A stretch of DNA of 64,000 nucleotides, taken from NCBI GenBank assembly GCA_025200525.1, contig CM045758.1, forward strand, positions 1,054,001 to 1,118,000. The letters run 5' to 3'. Every line of letters starts with the position of its first letter. Position 1 is the stretch's first letter. Under the pieces are notes generated by a model. It saw only the letters and a list, made by a program, of their open reading frames with translations, searched no databases and had not been told where the DNA came from. This document shows, one piece after another, positions 1-11,527 of the stretch. This DNA comes from Camellia lanceoleosa (taxonomy: Eukaryota; Streptophyta; Magnoliopsida; Ericales; Theaceae). Made by a program: the position numbers and the translations under genes.

Positions 1-201
1 GCGGCAATCTCTTCATCAATTTCGCATAGTAACAACGCCAGGAGTAGGAGAAAGCTGCGAATTGAAGCTCAAAATACACTTGCAGTTGGGAAGGTACTTG
101 GTATGGAGTGCCAAGGTAAGGAGGAAGAGGTTGTAACAAGAATTGTTCAGATGGAACTGCAGGACAAGGAAAGGGTGGAAGAAGCTGATGTGGCTGCCTA
201 A
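1..201 (+). CDS. LINE ORF1 (gag-like) C-terminal tail, partial
   Basis: Reading frame 1 is open from the first base of the window to TAA at 199-201. The residues are charged and resemble the tail of plant L1 ORF1 proteins that sits just before ORF2, with a GKEEEVVTRIVQME-like stretch. ORF1 proteins bind element RNA; here only about 66 C-terminal residues are visible. Placement immediately upstream of the endonuclease start supports the call. Assignment rests on position and general resemblance, not on a diagnostic motif. Confidence 0.6.
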   Translation, partial: AAISSSISHSNNARSRRKLRIEAQNTLAVGKVLGMECQGKEEEVVTRIVQMELQDKERVEEADVAA

Positions 202-246
202 TTGTATGGGTGTTTCAGGGGTACAAGGGTGGGTTGTATGCTATTG

Positions 247-1497
247 ATGAAGATTGTAACATGGAATGTAAGGGGGTTAAGAAGACCGGAAAAGAGGAGG
301 AGCATCAAGAATTTTGTTAGGGAAAGAAAAGTTGAGGTGCTTTTGCTTCAGGAAACAAAGAGAAACAGTATTGATGATTTGTTCATCAAGTCTTTATGGC
401 CAGATGAGGATGTGGGTTTTCTGGAGGTAGGTGCTGATGGAAGTGCCGGTGGGCTTCTGTGCTTATGGAATCCTGAGGTCTTTAAGCTTAAGGAGTGTTG
501 CAGTAATAGAAGCTTCATCCTTTTGGCAGGTATAATCAATCGAACTTTTGAGTGTGTTATTTTAAATGTATATGCACCGAATGATGTTATAGGTAGGAGG
601 TTATTATGGGAGTCACTTTCAAAACTAAAATTAGCCTTTACAAGTCCTTGGTGCATTGGTGGTGATTTTAACAAAATTAGATTCATGAGGGAAAGGAAAG
701 GGTGTACTAGAAGGGATAAGGGGATGCTGGATTTTAATGATTTCATCGACCTTATGGAGTTGCATGATTTACCAATGCTTGGGAGGTCATTCACATGGTG
801 TAATGATGTGGAAGGAGAAAGGTGGAGCAGATTAGATAGATTTTTGTTGGATACTGGATGGCTTGAGAAGTTTCCATTTAAGCAGTGGGGTTTGCATAGA
901 AGCATCTCTGATCACTGCCCAGTTATCATCAAGAATGATGAGTGAGATTGGGGGCCTAAACCTTTTAAGTGTATTAATGCTTGGAGCACTCACCCCAGTT
1001 TTATGGATGTTGTTAAGAATGCTTGGGAAAATTGTCAGCTAAGTGGATGGGCCAGTTATAGAATCTGGAAAAAGTTGGGGCATTTGAGAGGCCAATTAAG
1101 AAGATGGAATAGTGAAGTGTTTAGGAATGTTGATGAAAAGTTGAAAAAAACTGAGGATGAACTACATGAGTGGGATTTAAAGGCTGAAGTCAGAGACTTG
1201 CACGAGTTTGAAAAAAATCAAAAAAGGGAGATGCAGAGTTTAGTGTGGGAGTTGAGTAAGAAAAAAGAGAGTATGTGGCATCAAAAATCTAGATTATTGT
1301 GGGCTGAAAATGGGGACAAGAATACACGGTATTTTCATATCATGGCTAGTGGGCGGCAAAGGAAGAATATGTTGGACTCTGTGGTTGTGCATGGGATCTT
1401 GTTTGATCAGCTAGATTCCATTAAACAGGCAGTGGTGAGTTTTTTCACTAGTCGGGCCAGAGTATCTGGCAGACTCGGTCCACAGATGAATCTTGGA
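247..1497 (+). pseudogene. LINE ORF2 endonuclease plus linker, broken
   Basis: The likely start is ATG at 247, giving MKIVTWNVRGL, the usual first motif of the endonuclease/exonuclease/phosphatase fold in plant LINEs; a further in-frame ATG lies at 202. Later motifs include LLQETK (catalytic Glu), GGDFN (Asp/Asn) and SDHCPV (catalytic Asp-His), so the nicking domain is complete. An in-frame TGA at 943-945 breaks the protein between the endonuclease and the linker; the same frame continues as WGPKPFK and on to LLWAENGDKNTRYFH, which normally leads into reverse transcriptase. Homology stops near 1450-1500 and the open frame ends at 1710 in unrelated sequence. No RT palm motif is found. Confidence 0.85.
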
Positions 1498-2677
1498 CGA
1501 CCTAAACTTGGTGAGTGTGCTAAAATTAGTACTGAATCTGGTGTATGGTGGACTGCTCTTCTGCAGCTCTGCTCTGCTATGTCAATGTGTGGTGTTCTGG
1601 GTCCTTTGATGTCTAATTTCGCCTGGCGCGTGGGCTATTTCGCTCTGCTATTTTGTGTCATTGCTGCTCGCAGCTTTTGGGTTTCCTATATTTATATGTG
1701 CTTCTGCTAGTAGTTGTGTAGTTTGGTTTGGAGTTTGGTGTGTGTTCTGTTTTGGTTGAAGTAAGTAGGCCTTTTATCAAGGCCACTGGATCTGCTATGT
1801 CCTGATGTTGTGCTGTCCATGGAGTTGTAATGTTGGTGTAAGGCAAATCTGTCACAATCAGCTGCTGGTGTAAGTGTTGCTCCCTTGGCATGTATGTCGC
1901 TGTCCCAGATGGGTTTGCGCCCGTTTCAAGCGGTCAGGTGTGTAGCAGATGTGCATGTAGCGTATTGATTCGGGTGTGCTGGGTGGTCTGTAGCAATCAA
2001 GTCCTACAACAGTGGGTTGTTTGGTCAGGCGCAACTGTGGGCTCTCGATTTAGTTGGGCTCAGGTCATTCATTAGCAAGTAACAAGAAAGGATATGGAAA
2101 GCTGGTTTAGTTGTCAAGGCTGCAATCTGGTTTGTGGTGGTATGCTCTTTGTCGATCTTTGCTTCGTGTTAGCATGAGGATGAATTGGGAGTTTTGGTGT
2201 GTACCTTTGCCGTAGGCTTGTGCTATCGGTCTTGCTTCGATTCTGGTCTGTGAGTAGCGTATCTGTGGTCTCCTCTCATGGTGGTTCGGGCTTATGTTTT
2301 GTTGTATGGGATGGAGAATACATCCGAGTTCGCCATTCTATCTCAGGCAACGGTGGTCTATCTGTGGTTGCTCTATTTGTTGGAATTGCAACAGCTTTTG
2401 TAGTGATGCAGTGGGTGTTATTTTGGTCTGGGGGTTTTTTGTATTGCTGCAGTATCTGGTGGTGTTTTGTCTCCTGTCTTTCTTTTCTGTTTTGGTCGGT
2501 TGGTTGCTCACCAACCTAGGTGGCGCTAGCAAATGATAGGATGAGCTCTTTTGTGCCAACCTGGTTGGGATGATTGAGCTCATTGTGATGCTTTTGCGCT
2601 CGCCTTTCTTTATTGATGTTTTTTATCTTGTACTTGTACTATAATTTCATCAATAAAGTTTCTTTATTTTGCCGATC
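1498..2677 (+). other. LINE 3' non-coding region
   Basis: GT-rich sequence between the truncated ORF2 and the A-tract. Short open frames occur here but show no family motif. The last 60 bases contain AATAAA at about 2651 and end in GCCGATC just before the A-tract, a common arrangement at the 3' ends of plant LINEs. Confidence 0.6.
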
Positions 2678-2695
2678 AAAAAAAAAAAAAAAAAA

Positions 2696-5275
2696 CAAAG
2701 ACTTTATTAAGAATAACAATTTTGTAGATGTTCAATATTTGTTGTTTATAAATTATTTTAATAAGGGTTCAACATGATAATTATCTTTGCTAATAACTTA
2801 GTTAAAAACCTTAGTGTGTTAATTTTAATAAACCCAAAAATAAACAAATAAATTAAATAAGATAAAACAATATATATATAGCAGATTTCGGTAGATTACG
2901 CAACACTTGGTTTACATGTATGTTAAGTAGAGTATAGGTCCTCATTGCAAACCTTAGAATTTGAAGATTTGATAGGACTCCACAAAATGATTAGAAGAGA
3001 AAAAGAGAGGGAGAGAGAGAGAGAGAGAAGGCTCAGTTGTTTCATCTCTATACATACATATGTATATTTGCTCCTCCGGATGAGTGAGGAGAAAAGAAGG
3101 AAAAAGAATTTAGCTAAGTAGTAGGAGAAAAAGAAGAGGGGGAGGTTAAGGAAGCTAAATTTCTACCATTTCATCATCTCATCTCAATCCTACAACTAAG
3201 TAAGAAAACCCTCTCAGCCCTCTCATTTTTTTTAAGTGTTGAAATTTTTAGATTATATTCATAGGGTAAAATGACTAAACTTGTAGATAGAATTTTATTT
3301 ATAATTGTATGTAAATTTATCATTCATATATCAAATATTTGGAGATATTGGTAGTCTTAAAATCAAGAAAATATTGTGAAATTTGGACTTGCATGTGTAG
3401 TTTATGCCATTTAAAAGATTATGGAAGATTTTACTTGGCCCTTAAATCTGCTAGAAAGTTTTATGCATTTTTAGATAATTTTATACTCAAAATTTGGAGA
3501 TTATTTCTTCTACAAAGTTCTTGAAAATGATATCTAGTTCATTCACGAATTTTTGTAACAATTATTGGGTTTTGTACAAATTTTTAACTAAATTTGGCAC
3601 TGTAAGACAAATTTTACTCTATGTTGGAAAAGTCATTTAAAATTCTATATTAAACCAAATCTAGTAATTTCTAAATAAAAATTTTAATTTGAGAAGCCGA
3701 GTTTCATAATAAATTTTTAGCTTATGGAATTGATTTATAAATTTAAGTATGGAATTAATTTAAGAAAATGTGATAAATCTGTGTCATGAACTTTCTTGGA
3801 ATTTTTCAGAATTATTTATAATTTATTTTTGGAAAATGCTTTCTGAAAAATGACCATAACATATTTATTGAGTATTCTGTAGATTTATATAAATTTTAGA
3901 GTCGTGTAAGTAATTTATTTATAATTTTAATTACGAACTATATACTCTAAAATTTTTGGGCAGGTTTAAAATCATTACTTCAATTATGTATTTGGATAAA
4001 AATTAATTATTGTGTTGGTCTAATTCATTAAATATTGTAAATTAGTAATCCATGTATAGGTGTATTGTGGTTTATTTAATATTGTACTAGTTTAATCTTG
4101 TAAATTAAAAATCTATGCATGTATGTGATTATGATTTATTTATTTTTATATCCAAATTATTATTTCATACCATAATTTAAATTAATTGTTTATTTAAATT
4201 TTGTACATTGATTTATTATTATGTGACCTGTGTAATATTTTATGTTGGAAATTTTAATGAGTTGGTTTATCATTATTGGTGACTAAAATTTGAATTATTG
4301 TGAATTCGACAAATAAATAAACATGAAATTGAACCGATGATACATTAAAATTGAAAAGTGATGGGGTAAGTCTGGTTTAGAATCTTGTGCAAGTGAGTTG
4401 CGAACCCTAACATGGCACGGGAAGATATTTCAGCTCTTATCGGTGTAGGCAATATAAGGTTAGTGGTGCAGGTGTCACAACATAGATTGTTTCCTTGGGG
4501 CAGACCGTGATGTCACAATTTGGGTATGTAACCTTGGTGCGTGGGCATCATTGGTAGTTACAGCAAGTAACATTTGAATATTTGACCAAAGGGGAGTTAG
4601 AATTGCCCGTGTCATTGCTTAGTGGTTGAGTGGAAATAATGCTCCGCGGGGAGTTATTTGAACTTATCTAATGAACTAAATCTCTGTGAATTTAAAAGAA
4701 AAGTTGGCATTTTCCTTAAGATGAAATACTGCTTCTGCTTGCCATTGTTCTTATTATCTATTGTTATTAATTCAACTGATAGCATTCTTGTTGTGATTAC
4801 TAAATGCTGCTTGTTATTCTTGCTAATACATAGTATCCATTAATTGTGAGTATTATTATCGGGTTGGATATTTGCGGGTTGTAGTATCTTATTGAGCTCG
4901 TCGTTCATTGGCATTCCCGTTGCCCTAGCATTTTATGCTAGGTACCCAAAAAACAGAAGGAAACACCGAGGCTTTGCCAGGTGACATCCAACCTTGGTTA
5001 GCTTGAAGAGTGCCCAAGTTCCATGAACTTTTTTTTTTTGTTCTAAGTTTTCAAGATTTTTTTTTCTTTTATATTTGTATTTTTTTTTTTTTGCTACTAA
5101 GACTAAGTTTTAAGATTTTATTAGAGTTGTAATTAAAGAACCTTTAATTTTTGGGTTGTTAATTAGTGGATGCCGGTAATATTGGTGGCAACGTGAATGA
5201 GGAGTTCTTAATTAAGAAAATTGGTTTTTAAGTTTTAAATCTTATTATGATGTCCTTAAAATTTGGGGCGTCACA
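2696..5275 (+). mobile_element. Gypsy-type LTR remnant (3' boundary only)
   Basis: AT-rich, no coding sequence. It ends in GGGGCGTCACA at 5275, the same terminus as the chromovirus LTR at 8946-11527. It also shares the order of internal landmarks with that LTR: a GA-rich transcribed leader (about 3000-3150), long AT-rich stretches, and an ordered GC-richer block near 4370-4560. Tat-element coding sequence starts directly after 5275, so this LTR was inserted in or joined to that element. No 5' TG boundary or matching target duplication was found; the LINE may have removed the start. Confidence 0.55.
3005..3029. repeat. (GA)n-rich microsatellite
   Basis: Purine-only run, mostly GAGAGA, in the leader part of the LTR remnant. 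Confidence 0.8.
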
Positions 5276-5278
5276 TGG

Positions 5279-5665
5279 TTAATGTTGAGCTGTGGCAAAT
5301 GTGATTCGATGGATCAAAAACCAATGGTCTAGTTGGGATTGGTGTTGTGATTAAGTCACCACAAAGGATAGAAACCACACATGGTTTCAGAATTGATGAA
5401 GCTACATATTCGAACAACCAAGCTGAGTATACAGCTTTGGTAATAGGACTTGAGATACTTTTTGGATTACAGACTCACGCAGTTGATATATTTCGAGATT
5501 CTTAATTGGTAATCAACCAAGTAAAAGGAATTTTTAAATGTCAGAGTGTAAGTATGTTACCATATTATGTTGTTGCATTGCATTTGCTTTCTTAGTTTTA
5601 GATAGTCAATGTGACTTATATCCCAAGATTTATGAATCACAAAGCCAATGATGTAGCTCAAAGGG
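5279..5665 (+). pseudogene. Tat-type RNase H domain, broken
   Basis: Translation of the plus strand gives FDGSKTNGLVGIGVVI, then NNQAEYTALVIGLEI, then VDIFRDS, the three acidic-residue blocks of a retroviral-type RNase H (Asp, Glu, Asp), followed by HKANDVAQRAS. In-frame stops occur just before the FDGS block, after RDS and further on, so the domain is dead. The 5' side is cut by the LTR ending at 5275. Confidence 0.75.
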
Positions 5666-5865
5666 CTTCAAATTTTAGAAGAAGGGGTGACACCGAAGTA
5701 TACATAAGTCAAGCAACATATCAAAAGTTAATGCCACCTTTAGCTAAAAGGGGTATCATGGTAGAAGTTAACTAGAATAACTTAGAAGAGCATGATTGGA
5801 GACATCCAATCATCCAATATTTAACCTGTCCTTCTTCTAAGGTCATCAAAAAAATTAAATTGTAG

Positions 5866-5990
5866 TCAATGCAATTTATAGTATATGGGAATGCTCTTTA
5901 CAAAAGGGGGACAGATGGGCTGTTATCGGAATGTCGAGAGCCAAAAGAGGCACTGACTGCTTTGTCTGAGGTACATGAAGGCATTTGTGG
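5866..5990 (+). pseudogene. Tat integrase, N-terminal segment
   Basis: Reads as GNALYKRGTDGLLSEC followed by ALTALSEVHEGICG, the segment just upstream of and entering the integrase zinc-binding domain (the His of EVHEG is the first zinc ligand). It is interrupted at 5990 by the solo LTR. The next residues (AHQPS) are found on the far side at 13457. Confidence 0.78.
5986..5990. repeat. Target-site duplication TGTGG (left)
   Basis: Pairs with 13457-13461. Joining the flanks over one copy restores the integrase reading EGICGAHQ. Confidence 0.85.
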
Positions 5991-6544
5991 TGTCACGACC
6001 TAAACCCGCCCCTATAGGTTTAGTGTCGTAACCGACCAGTAATCCGTAGATTGCCTACGACTTCAAAGACAAAATTTCAAAATATTTAATTTTATCAGGG
6101 CTTGAAGAGGAAGCAAAACAAAAATGATTATGTCCATCGAGCTATGCGTATATGATCAACTGCAATGATTAAAACATTCTTAACACACTTTTATATATAC
6201 ATGTACGAAGACATATTTTATATCCTATCTCACACACTACGTAAAGGACTTCTAACCAAGTACAAAATTATCCCAAGCTTGACAAAACAAAACAGAACAA
6301 AGCCTCTACATAGAGGCACTCTTGGGTGGCTTGACAAAGAGGCAAACTCCTGGGCAAACTCTAATGTTGATCCTCCAATTGCTCACCTACACCTACTTAT
6401 ATGTAAATAAATAGTGAGCTAACGCCTAGCGAATAATACAAAAGTAAAGAGGTTATATAAATGAGATACGTAATTAAGTAAATCACACTAATACATATTA
6501 CATGTAAATCAAAATCAAAACGATCTCAAGTCCAATCTATCATA

Positions 6545-6985
6545 CTCAAGGCATATCAGAGGGGCAAAACAACCTCGGGTCGAAGTTCTCATTCATACAG
6601 AACAACCTCAGGTCCAAAATACTCATTCATACAGAACGACCTCGGGTCCGAAATACTTGTCCAATGATATTACGACGATCGGCCCAATCATATCTGAGCG
6701 ACCTCAGGTCCATCATTTTCATATTCTTATCTATGTGCATGTTTATACTGAACGACCTCAGGTCCATCATTTCCATATTCATATCTATGTTCATATTTAT
6801 ACTCGTGATCATGATCACATTCGTATTTAACAGCCTTAGGCCTATTTCATGTCCTTAACACACATATCAGATGGTCTTGGGCCCTTTTCATATCCTTACA
6901 GAAGGACCTTTGGTTCATGTAATCAAATATTCAGAACGACCTTTAGGCCCATTTCATATTCATTCAGAACGACCTCTGGTCCATT
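6545..6985. repeat. Degenerate dyad minisatellite in LTR
   Basis: About ten imperfect units of the form AACGACCTCAGGTCCAnnATTTCAT spaced 30-60 bp apart. The core GACCT-C-AGGTC is a near-perfect dyad. The LTR at 40815 has the same array at the corresponding place with the core GGCCT-C-AGGCC. Confidence 0.75.
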
Positions 6986-7454
6986 TAGATGATTTCATAC
7001 TTATCAATTTCATTATAGTCTTACACAATTAGATGAATAGAATGCTCATTCATAATTCAAATTCACAAGTCCACAACACTTACACATGAGCAGTAATTAA
7101 AAATAGCATATATGAACATATCTTTACTAAAGTATCACTCACAGTGTTCAGATGTCTGGCTCACCCTTGTAGTTGACCCTACACAATTCATAATTCAGAT
7201 AGAAATTGGGTCACAATACAATTCATTTCATTCTTAATTTGTTTAATTCTCTTAGGCTTCTTTCTTACTCTTTTAATTCATTTATAATACTTAATATATG
7301 CCTAAGAGTGCTTAGAAATAAAATAGAATTGAAATCAGAGCATGAAACAGCTTTTCAAACCTTTTTGAAACAGAGTTTCTCACTGTAGACACTCAATGAA
7401 TTTAAAATCCAATTAGAATCTCAAGACACAAAAGCATATCTTAGCGCACAGAAG

Positions 7455-8906
7455 GTGATGCCTAAGTTGATGAATGAGATCATGGAGGCCCAGAAGCACA
7501 ATCAAGAGGTAGCCTATATCAAGGGACATCTGGAATCAGGAGAACCAATGCTCGATTGTGTAATTCACCCCGATGGGAGTTTAAGATACCAAGGTAGATT
7601 GTTTGTACTAAGTGACGAGTTACTTAGAGAAAAGGTACTTAAGGAATGTCATCATTCTGCATTTCCAATACATCCCGAAGGGACTAAAATGTACCAAGAA
7701 TTGAAGAGACAGTATTGGTGGAATGGAATGAAGAAGGAGGTGGCTAAATTTGTAGCAAAATGTCTAACATGCCAACAAGTGAAGGCGGAACATCAAAAAC
7801 CAGGGGAAATGTTGCAACCTCTACCAATAGCCGAATGGAAGTGGGAGTATGTGACGATGGACTTTGTGACAGGGTTGCCTAAGACACCTAGAAGGTGCGA
7901 TGCTATATGGGTAATAGTGGATCGCCTCACCAAGTCAGCACATTTCTTACCCTATAAGATAACCGACACTTTAGAGTCTATGTGCAGGCTCTACATTGGG
8001 GAGATCATTCGACTACATGGAATTCTGATATCTATTGTGTCAGATCGTGATCCACGGTTCACCTCTCGATTTTGGGGGAGTCTGCAGGAAGCTCTTGGTA
8101 CTGAGTTATGTTTTAGCACCGCCTTTCACCCGCAAACAGATGGACAATCTGAACGCACCATCCAGACACTCGAAGATATGTTGAGAGCCTGCGCAATGGA
8201 TTTTCAAGGAAGTTGGGAACGACACCTTCCTTTAATTGAATTCGCCTATAACAACAACTTTCAAGCTAGCATTGGTATGGTGCCTTTTGAGGCATTATAT
8301 AGACAACCTTGTAGATCGCCGATTTGTTGGACTGAAGTGGGTGATGCAAATCTGATAGGACTCGAACTTGTTCTAGAAACTACTGAGAAGGTCAAATTGA
8401 TCCGACAACGGTTAAAGACTGCTCAAGACCATCAAAAGAATTATGCAAACAGGAGGAGAAGGCCATTGATGTTTGAAATAGGCAGCCACGTGTTCCTAAA
8501 GGTGCAATCTAGACGTGGAGTCGTATGTTTTGGAAGAAAGGAGAAGCTATCACCACGATATATTGGGCCTTTTGAGGTATTGGAAAGGGTGGGCGAAGTG
8601 GCATATAGACTAGCTCTACCCCCGCAGTTAGCAGGGATACACAACGTCTTCCATGTATCTATGTTGAGAAAATACATCGCCGACCCGTCACACGTCCTCA
8701 AATGGGAAGAAATCAGTCTTGACAAAGATGTTGCATTTAAAGAAGGACCGGTAGCAATACAAGATAGTCGAGAGAAGAACCTTAGAGGCAAAATGGTTCA
8801 CTTGGTAAAAGTGTTATGGCATCATCGGGGAATTGAGGAATCTACTTGGGAACGCCAAGATTGGGTGAAGTCAAACTACCCCGAACTTTTCGAAGGCAGT
8901 ATGTAG
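7455..8906 (+). CDS. Chromovirus integrase with C-terminal chromodomain, 5'-truncated pol
   Basis: The longest uninterrupted frame in the window, 483 codons. Integrase inserts element cDNA into host chromatin. The HHCC zinc domain lies at about residues 75-110 ([22 protein letters not shown]). The catalytic core has Asp in TMDFVTGLP, Asp in SDRDPRF and Glu in [14 protein letters not shown], so the DDE triad is intact. A C-terminal chromodomain (about residues 410-480) contains [14 protein letters not shown], typical of Tekay/Del chromoviruses. Reverse transcriptase and RNase H that should precede it are absent. The ATG at 7455 is not the native start, because in these elements integrase is cut from a polyprotein. 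Absence of stops implies fairly recent decay. Confidence 0.92.
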   Translation: MMPKLMNEIMEAQKHNQEVAYIKGHLESGEPMLDCVIHPDGSLRYQGRLFVLSDELLREKVLKECHHSAFPIHPEGTKMYQELKRQYWWNGMKKEVAKFVAKCLTCQQVKAEHQKPGEMLQPLPIAEWKWEYVTMDFVTGLPKTPRRCDAIWVIVDRLTKSAHFLPYKITDTLESMCRLYIGEIIRLHGILISIVSDRDPRFTSRFWGSLQEALGTELCFSTAFHPQTDGQSERTIQTLEDMLRACAMDFQGSWERHLPLIEFAYNNNFQASIGMVPFEALYRQPCRSPICWTEVGDANLIGLELVLETTEKVKLIRQRLKTAQDHQKNYANRRRRPLMFEIGSHVFLKVQSRRGVVCFGRKEKLSPRYIGPFEVLERVGEVAYRLALPPQLAGIHNVFHVSMLRKYIADPSHVLKWEEISLDKDVAFKEGPVAIQDSREKNLRGKMVHLVKVLWHHRGIEESTWERQDWVKSNYPELFEGSM

Positions 8907-8927
8907 TTGAATTTCGGGGACGAAATT

Positions 8928-8945
8928 GTTTTAAGGGGGATAGGT
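8928..8945 (+). promoter_or_regulatory. Polypurine tract of chromovirus
   Basis: AAGGGGGATAGG-type purine run directly before the LTR start TGTGAAGCCCC at 8946; primes plus-strand DNA synthesis. Confidence 0.75.
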
Positions 8946-11527
8946 TGTGAAGCCCCTGAAAATGGTATTCTCTTTAAAAACCCTTATGTTTGAATTATTT
9001 CCTTAAAGCCTCTCAGTTTCTTGAATTTTTTCGAATCTTATCGATTAGCATTTTTTTTTTTATCGAAACAGGAATATCCTAACCGAATTAGGTTCCTTAG
9101 CCTAATTTAATTTAATTCTACATAAGTAAGGTTCCAATACATAAGTTTAATTCCAAGCCCTCACTTCTTTTATTAATTTCAAGAATTGACCCAAAACTAG
9201 TACATGTACTCTTATACTATAGGTACCATCAAATCAATTTGAGATGTATATATACATTGGGAAATGTGTTCATAGTACCTATATTGAATAAAAAAAATTC
9301 CCCATCTCCCTTCTCCATGGCCGGCCAACCTAGGAGAATGTGAGGGGCCTATTTTCAAGAATTGTAATTATGATATTCTAGAAACCCTAGCACCTAGTAC
9401 CCCTAAATCTAGGGTTGTGTTCCCACCACTAGTTTCATTCCAACTAGAGGCCAACTAAATATTGTCTAATCACGTGATTAAGTTCCCTAATCACTCCCTA
9501 TTCCATTAGACTCTAAGTAAATCCAAACTTTTTAATCCAATTCCAACTAGTGGGCCTTTATGTCTTTTTACACCAAAATTGCCTATAAATACAACCACCC
9601 CCCTAGCATGGCATACACAAACAACACACACTCACATACATTCAGCCTAGAGGAGAGAAAGGAGAGCAAGACAGAAGTCTTGAGAGGGAGAGGAAGGAAG
9701 AGGAGAGCAATCTTGTTCAAGCCTAGCAAGTAAGCCACAACACAACCCTTTCTTTCATTTTCCTTTTTCAAATACATGCTCTTAAGGGTTCTAAACATTG
9801 TTTTCAGATGTGTTATTAATGATTTTCTTGTGTTAAAAATGATAAGAGTTGAACCATGATTCTACCTCTCTTGTAGTTTCCCTCATTTCAGTACAAAACT
9901 ATCTTTTTCATACCAATCTCTCAAACTTTCCAAAGGCACACCTTCAAGCAAATTTTCTGAGTTTAATATATGTTATTTAGCATGTTTTAATCACAAAATA
10001 AATGAAAATTTTTCCTTAGTGGATCTCTTTTTTCACAAATCTTCTTGTTTTGGGTATTGTGCCTTAAGAATCTGTTTTCACTGACCAACTTTCAAAATTT
10101 CTAGAAAAATGTAGAAAATCATTCTAGACCTATATTTTATGTCAAAATATTCCTTAAGGAGTTAGCTTTCAACTAAAATTGGTTTCATTGAAAAACAATG
10201 AGCGGCTTGTAAGAAAATCAAATTTCCGTAACGATCGTTAATTTGGACAAGCTGGAGTGTTTCTTAAATAACTAAAAAACTAGAAAAGCTATCCCATTTC
10301 GAAATATGTTCTGGAAACTAGATTAAATTCTCTCTGAGCCATAGGAAGTCCGAGTCTGGTAAAAATCTAAAATAGCCCTTTTCATTCTAATCCTTAAGTG
10401 ATATTGAATCTGGAAATTCTGTTGTCCATGGGTGTTTTATGCTCTTGTGTTCATGAAAATGCTTATTAGCTTATGATCATGTCTTGGCATAATATTGTAT
10501 GTGTTATGGTTATGTTCTTTATCTTCTTCATCTTAATGATGCATGCTTATGTGAATATTATTATCTTGTTAAGTTGATCTAACCTTGATTTAAAATATTT
10601 AACTCCACGGAAAACTTAATTGGGATGGTATTGGGTTTTCGATCACTTGAGTAATGAAAAGATGATAATATGTGATGTATGGATTGTTGGGATACGTTCC
10701 TTATTTGGAAGTTAAAATCTTGCGCAAGTGGTTTTTGGAACCCTTGAACGGAGTGGTTGTATTCGGATCCTATGTGGTTTACCGTCTCTTTTGAGGCCCT
10801 GTGATTGGCGCTACGCGGTACATAACCGTTGGTAGGCATCCGAAGTAAGGTCTGTAACAAAGCAGCAAAAGAGGGGGCATACCGAATAATCCGCGTCCGA
10901 TTCTTGTGGTTGGGAGGACGAAATCTCTTTAGGGGATTTCTAGTTTACTAACATCTAACCTTGTAACCCTTTATTTATTTATTTGAGTATCATGCTTTAC
11001 TACTTGCTGTCATATTATGATTGTGTATTGGACTGGGGAAAAAAGGGACGTGGTGTGTGTGCATTTACTGGGCATTCAAAGCTCACGGCGTATCATGCCA
11101 GGTGCCGAAGAGGAGCTTATAGCTAGAGACGACGAGCCTGAAACCTTCAAAGACTTTTGGCTATCTTAGAAAAGTTAGAAATTTCCCTTTTAATATTTTG
11201 TAAGACTTATATGAAGATTTAAATTTTCTTTTGGGATGTAATATAATGGAATAAGCTTTTGAAATTAAGGATAATCGTAGTTATTATGTACTTATATTCT
11301 ATATATATATATATATATGTATACACCTTATCGTTGCTTATGAGACCTTGTGTCAATACCTTTTAAGATTTGTCAAAAGGGTAGTGCGCTGCCTAAGAAA
11401 GCCGGACTTAAAAGGGAAGCTAATTTGACTACTTCGGCGATCTGGGATCTTACTTAGTTATTGAACATAGGACTCATTAGTGACTCTCCCTTGACTGCAA
11501 CCAATAGTGTAGACTCGGGGCGTCACA
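8946..11527 (+). repeat. 3' LTR of Tekay/Del-type chromovirus
   Basis: Begins TGTGAAGCCCC and ends GGGGCGTCACA, an imperfect terminal inverted repeat. A TATA element (CCTATAAATAC, about 9582-9592) precedes a purine-rich leader at 9650-9730. Length is about 2.58 kb. A (TA)n run lies at 11300-11318. Confidence 0.85.
9582..9592 (+). promoter_or_regulatory. TATA box in chromovirus LTR
   Basis: CCTATAAATAC roughly 640 bp into the LTR, followed by a CA- and GA-rich leader typical of plant LTR transcripts. Confidence 0.55.

Larger units (their letters stand above)
1..2695 (+). mobile_element. Plant L1-type LINE, 5' end off window, reverse transcriptase deleted
   Basis: A non-LTR retrotransposon in plus orientation. 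In order it shows the end of ORF1, an ORF2 starting with an apurinic-type endonuclease, the linker that normally precedes reverse transcriptase, a long GT-rich non-coding 3' region, an AATAAA signal near 2651 and an A-tract of about 18 bases at 2678-2695. No reverse transcriptase or RNase H motif follows the linker, so several kilobases of ORF2 have been lost close to 1450-1500. It cannot move by itself. The 5' boundary and target duplication cannot be seen because the element runs off the left edge. Confidence 0.88.
7441..11527 (+). mobile_element. Tekay/Del-type chromovirus fragment: integrase-chromodomain plus 3' LTR
   Basis: A 5'-truncated Ty3/gypsy chromovirus nested in the solo LTR. It retains the integrase-chromodomain ORF, a polypurine tract (about 8931-8945) and a complete 3' LTR (8946-11527). 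The left junction falls between about 7430 and 7455. No target duplication was found, as expected for a fragment left by deletion or unequal recombination. The short string CATATC occurs on both sides (near 7434 and near 11531) and may reflect microhomology. Confidence 0.8.

Noticed and set aside
348..905. 185-codon minus-strand frame
   Set aside because: Exact shadow of the LINE endonuclease, which has all conserved motifs.
2199..2519. 106-codon Val/Ser/Trp-rich frame
   Set aside because: Lies in the GT-rich 3' non-coding region of the LINE; composition explains the openness and no motif is present.
8441..8791. 116-codon minus-strand frame
   Set aside because: Shadow of the integrase C-terminus and chromodomain.
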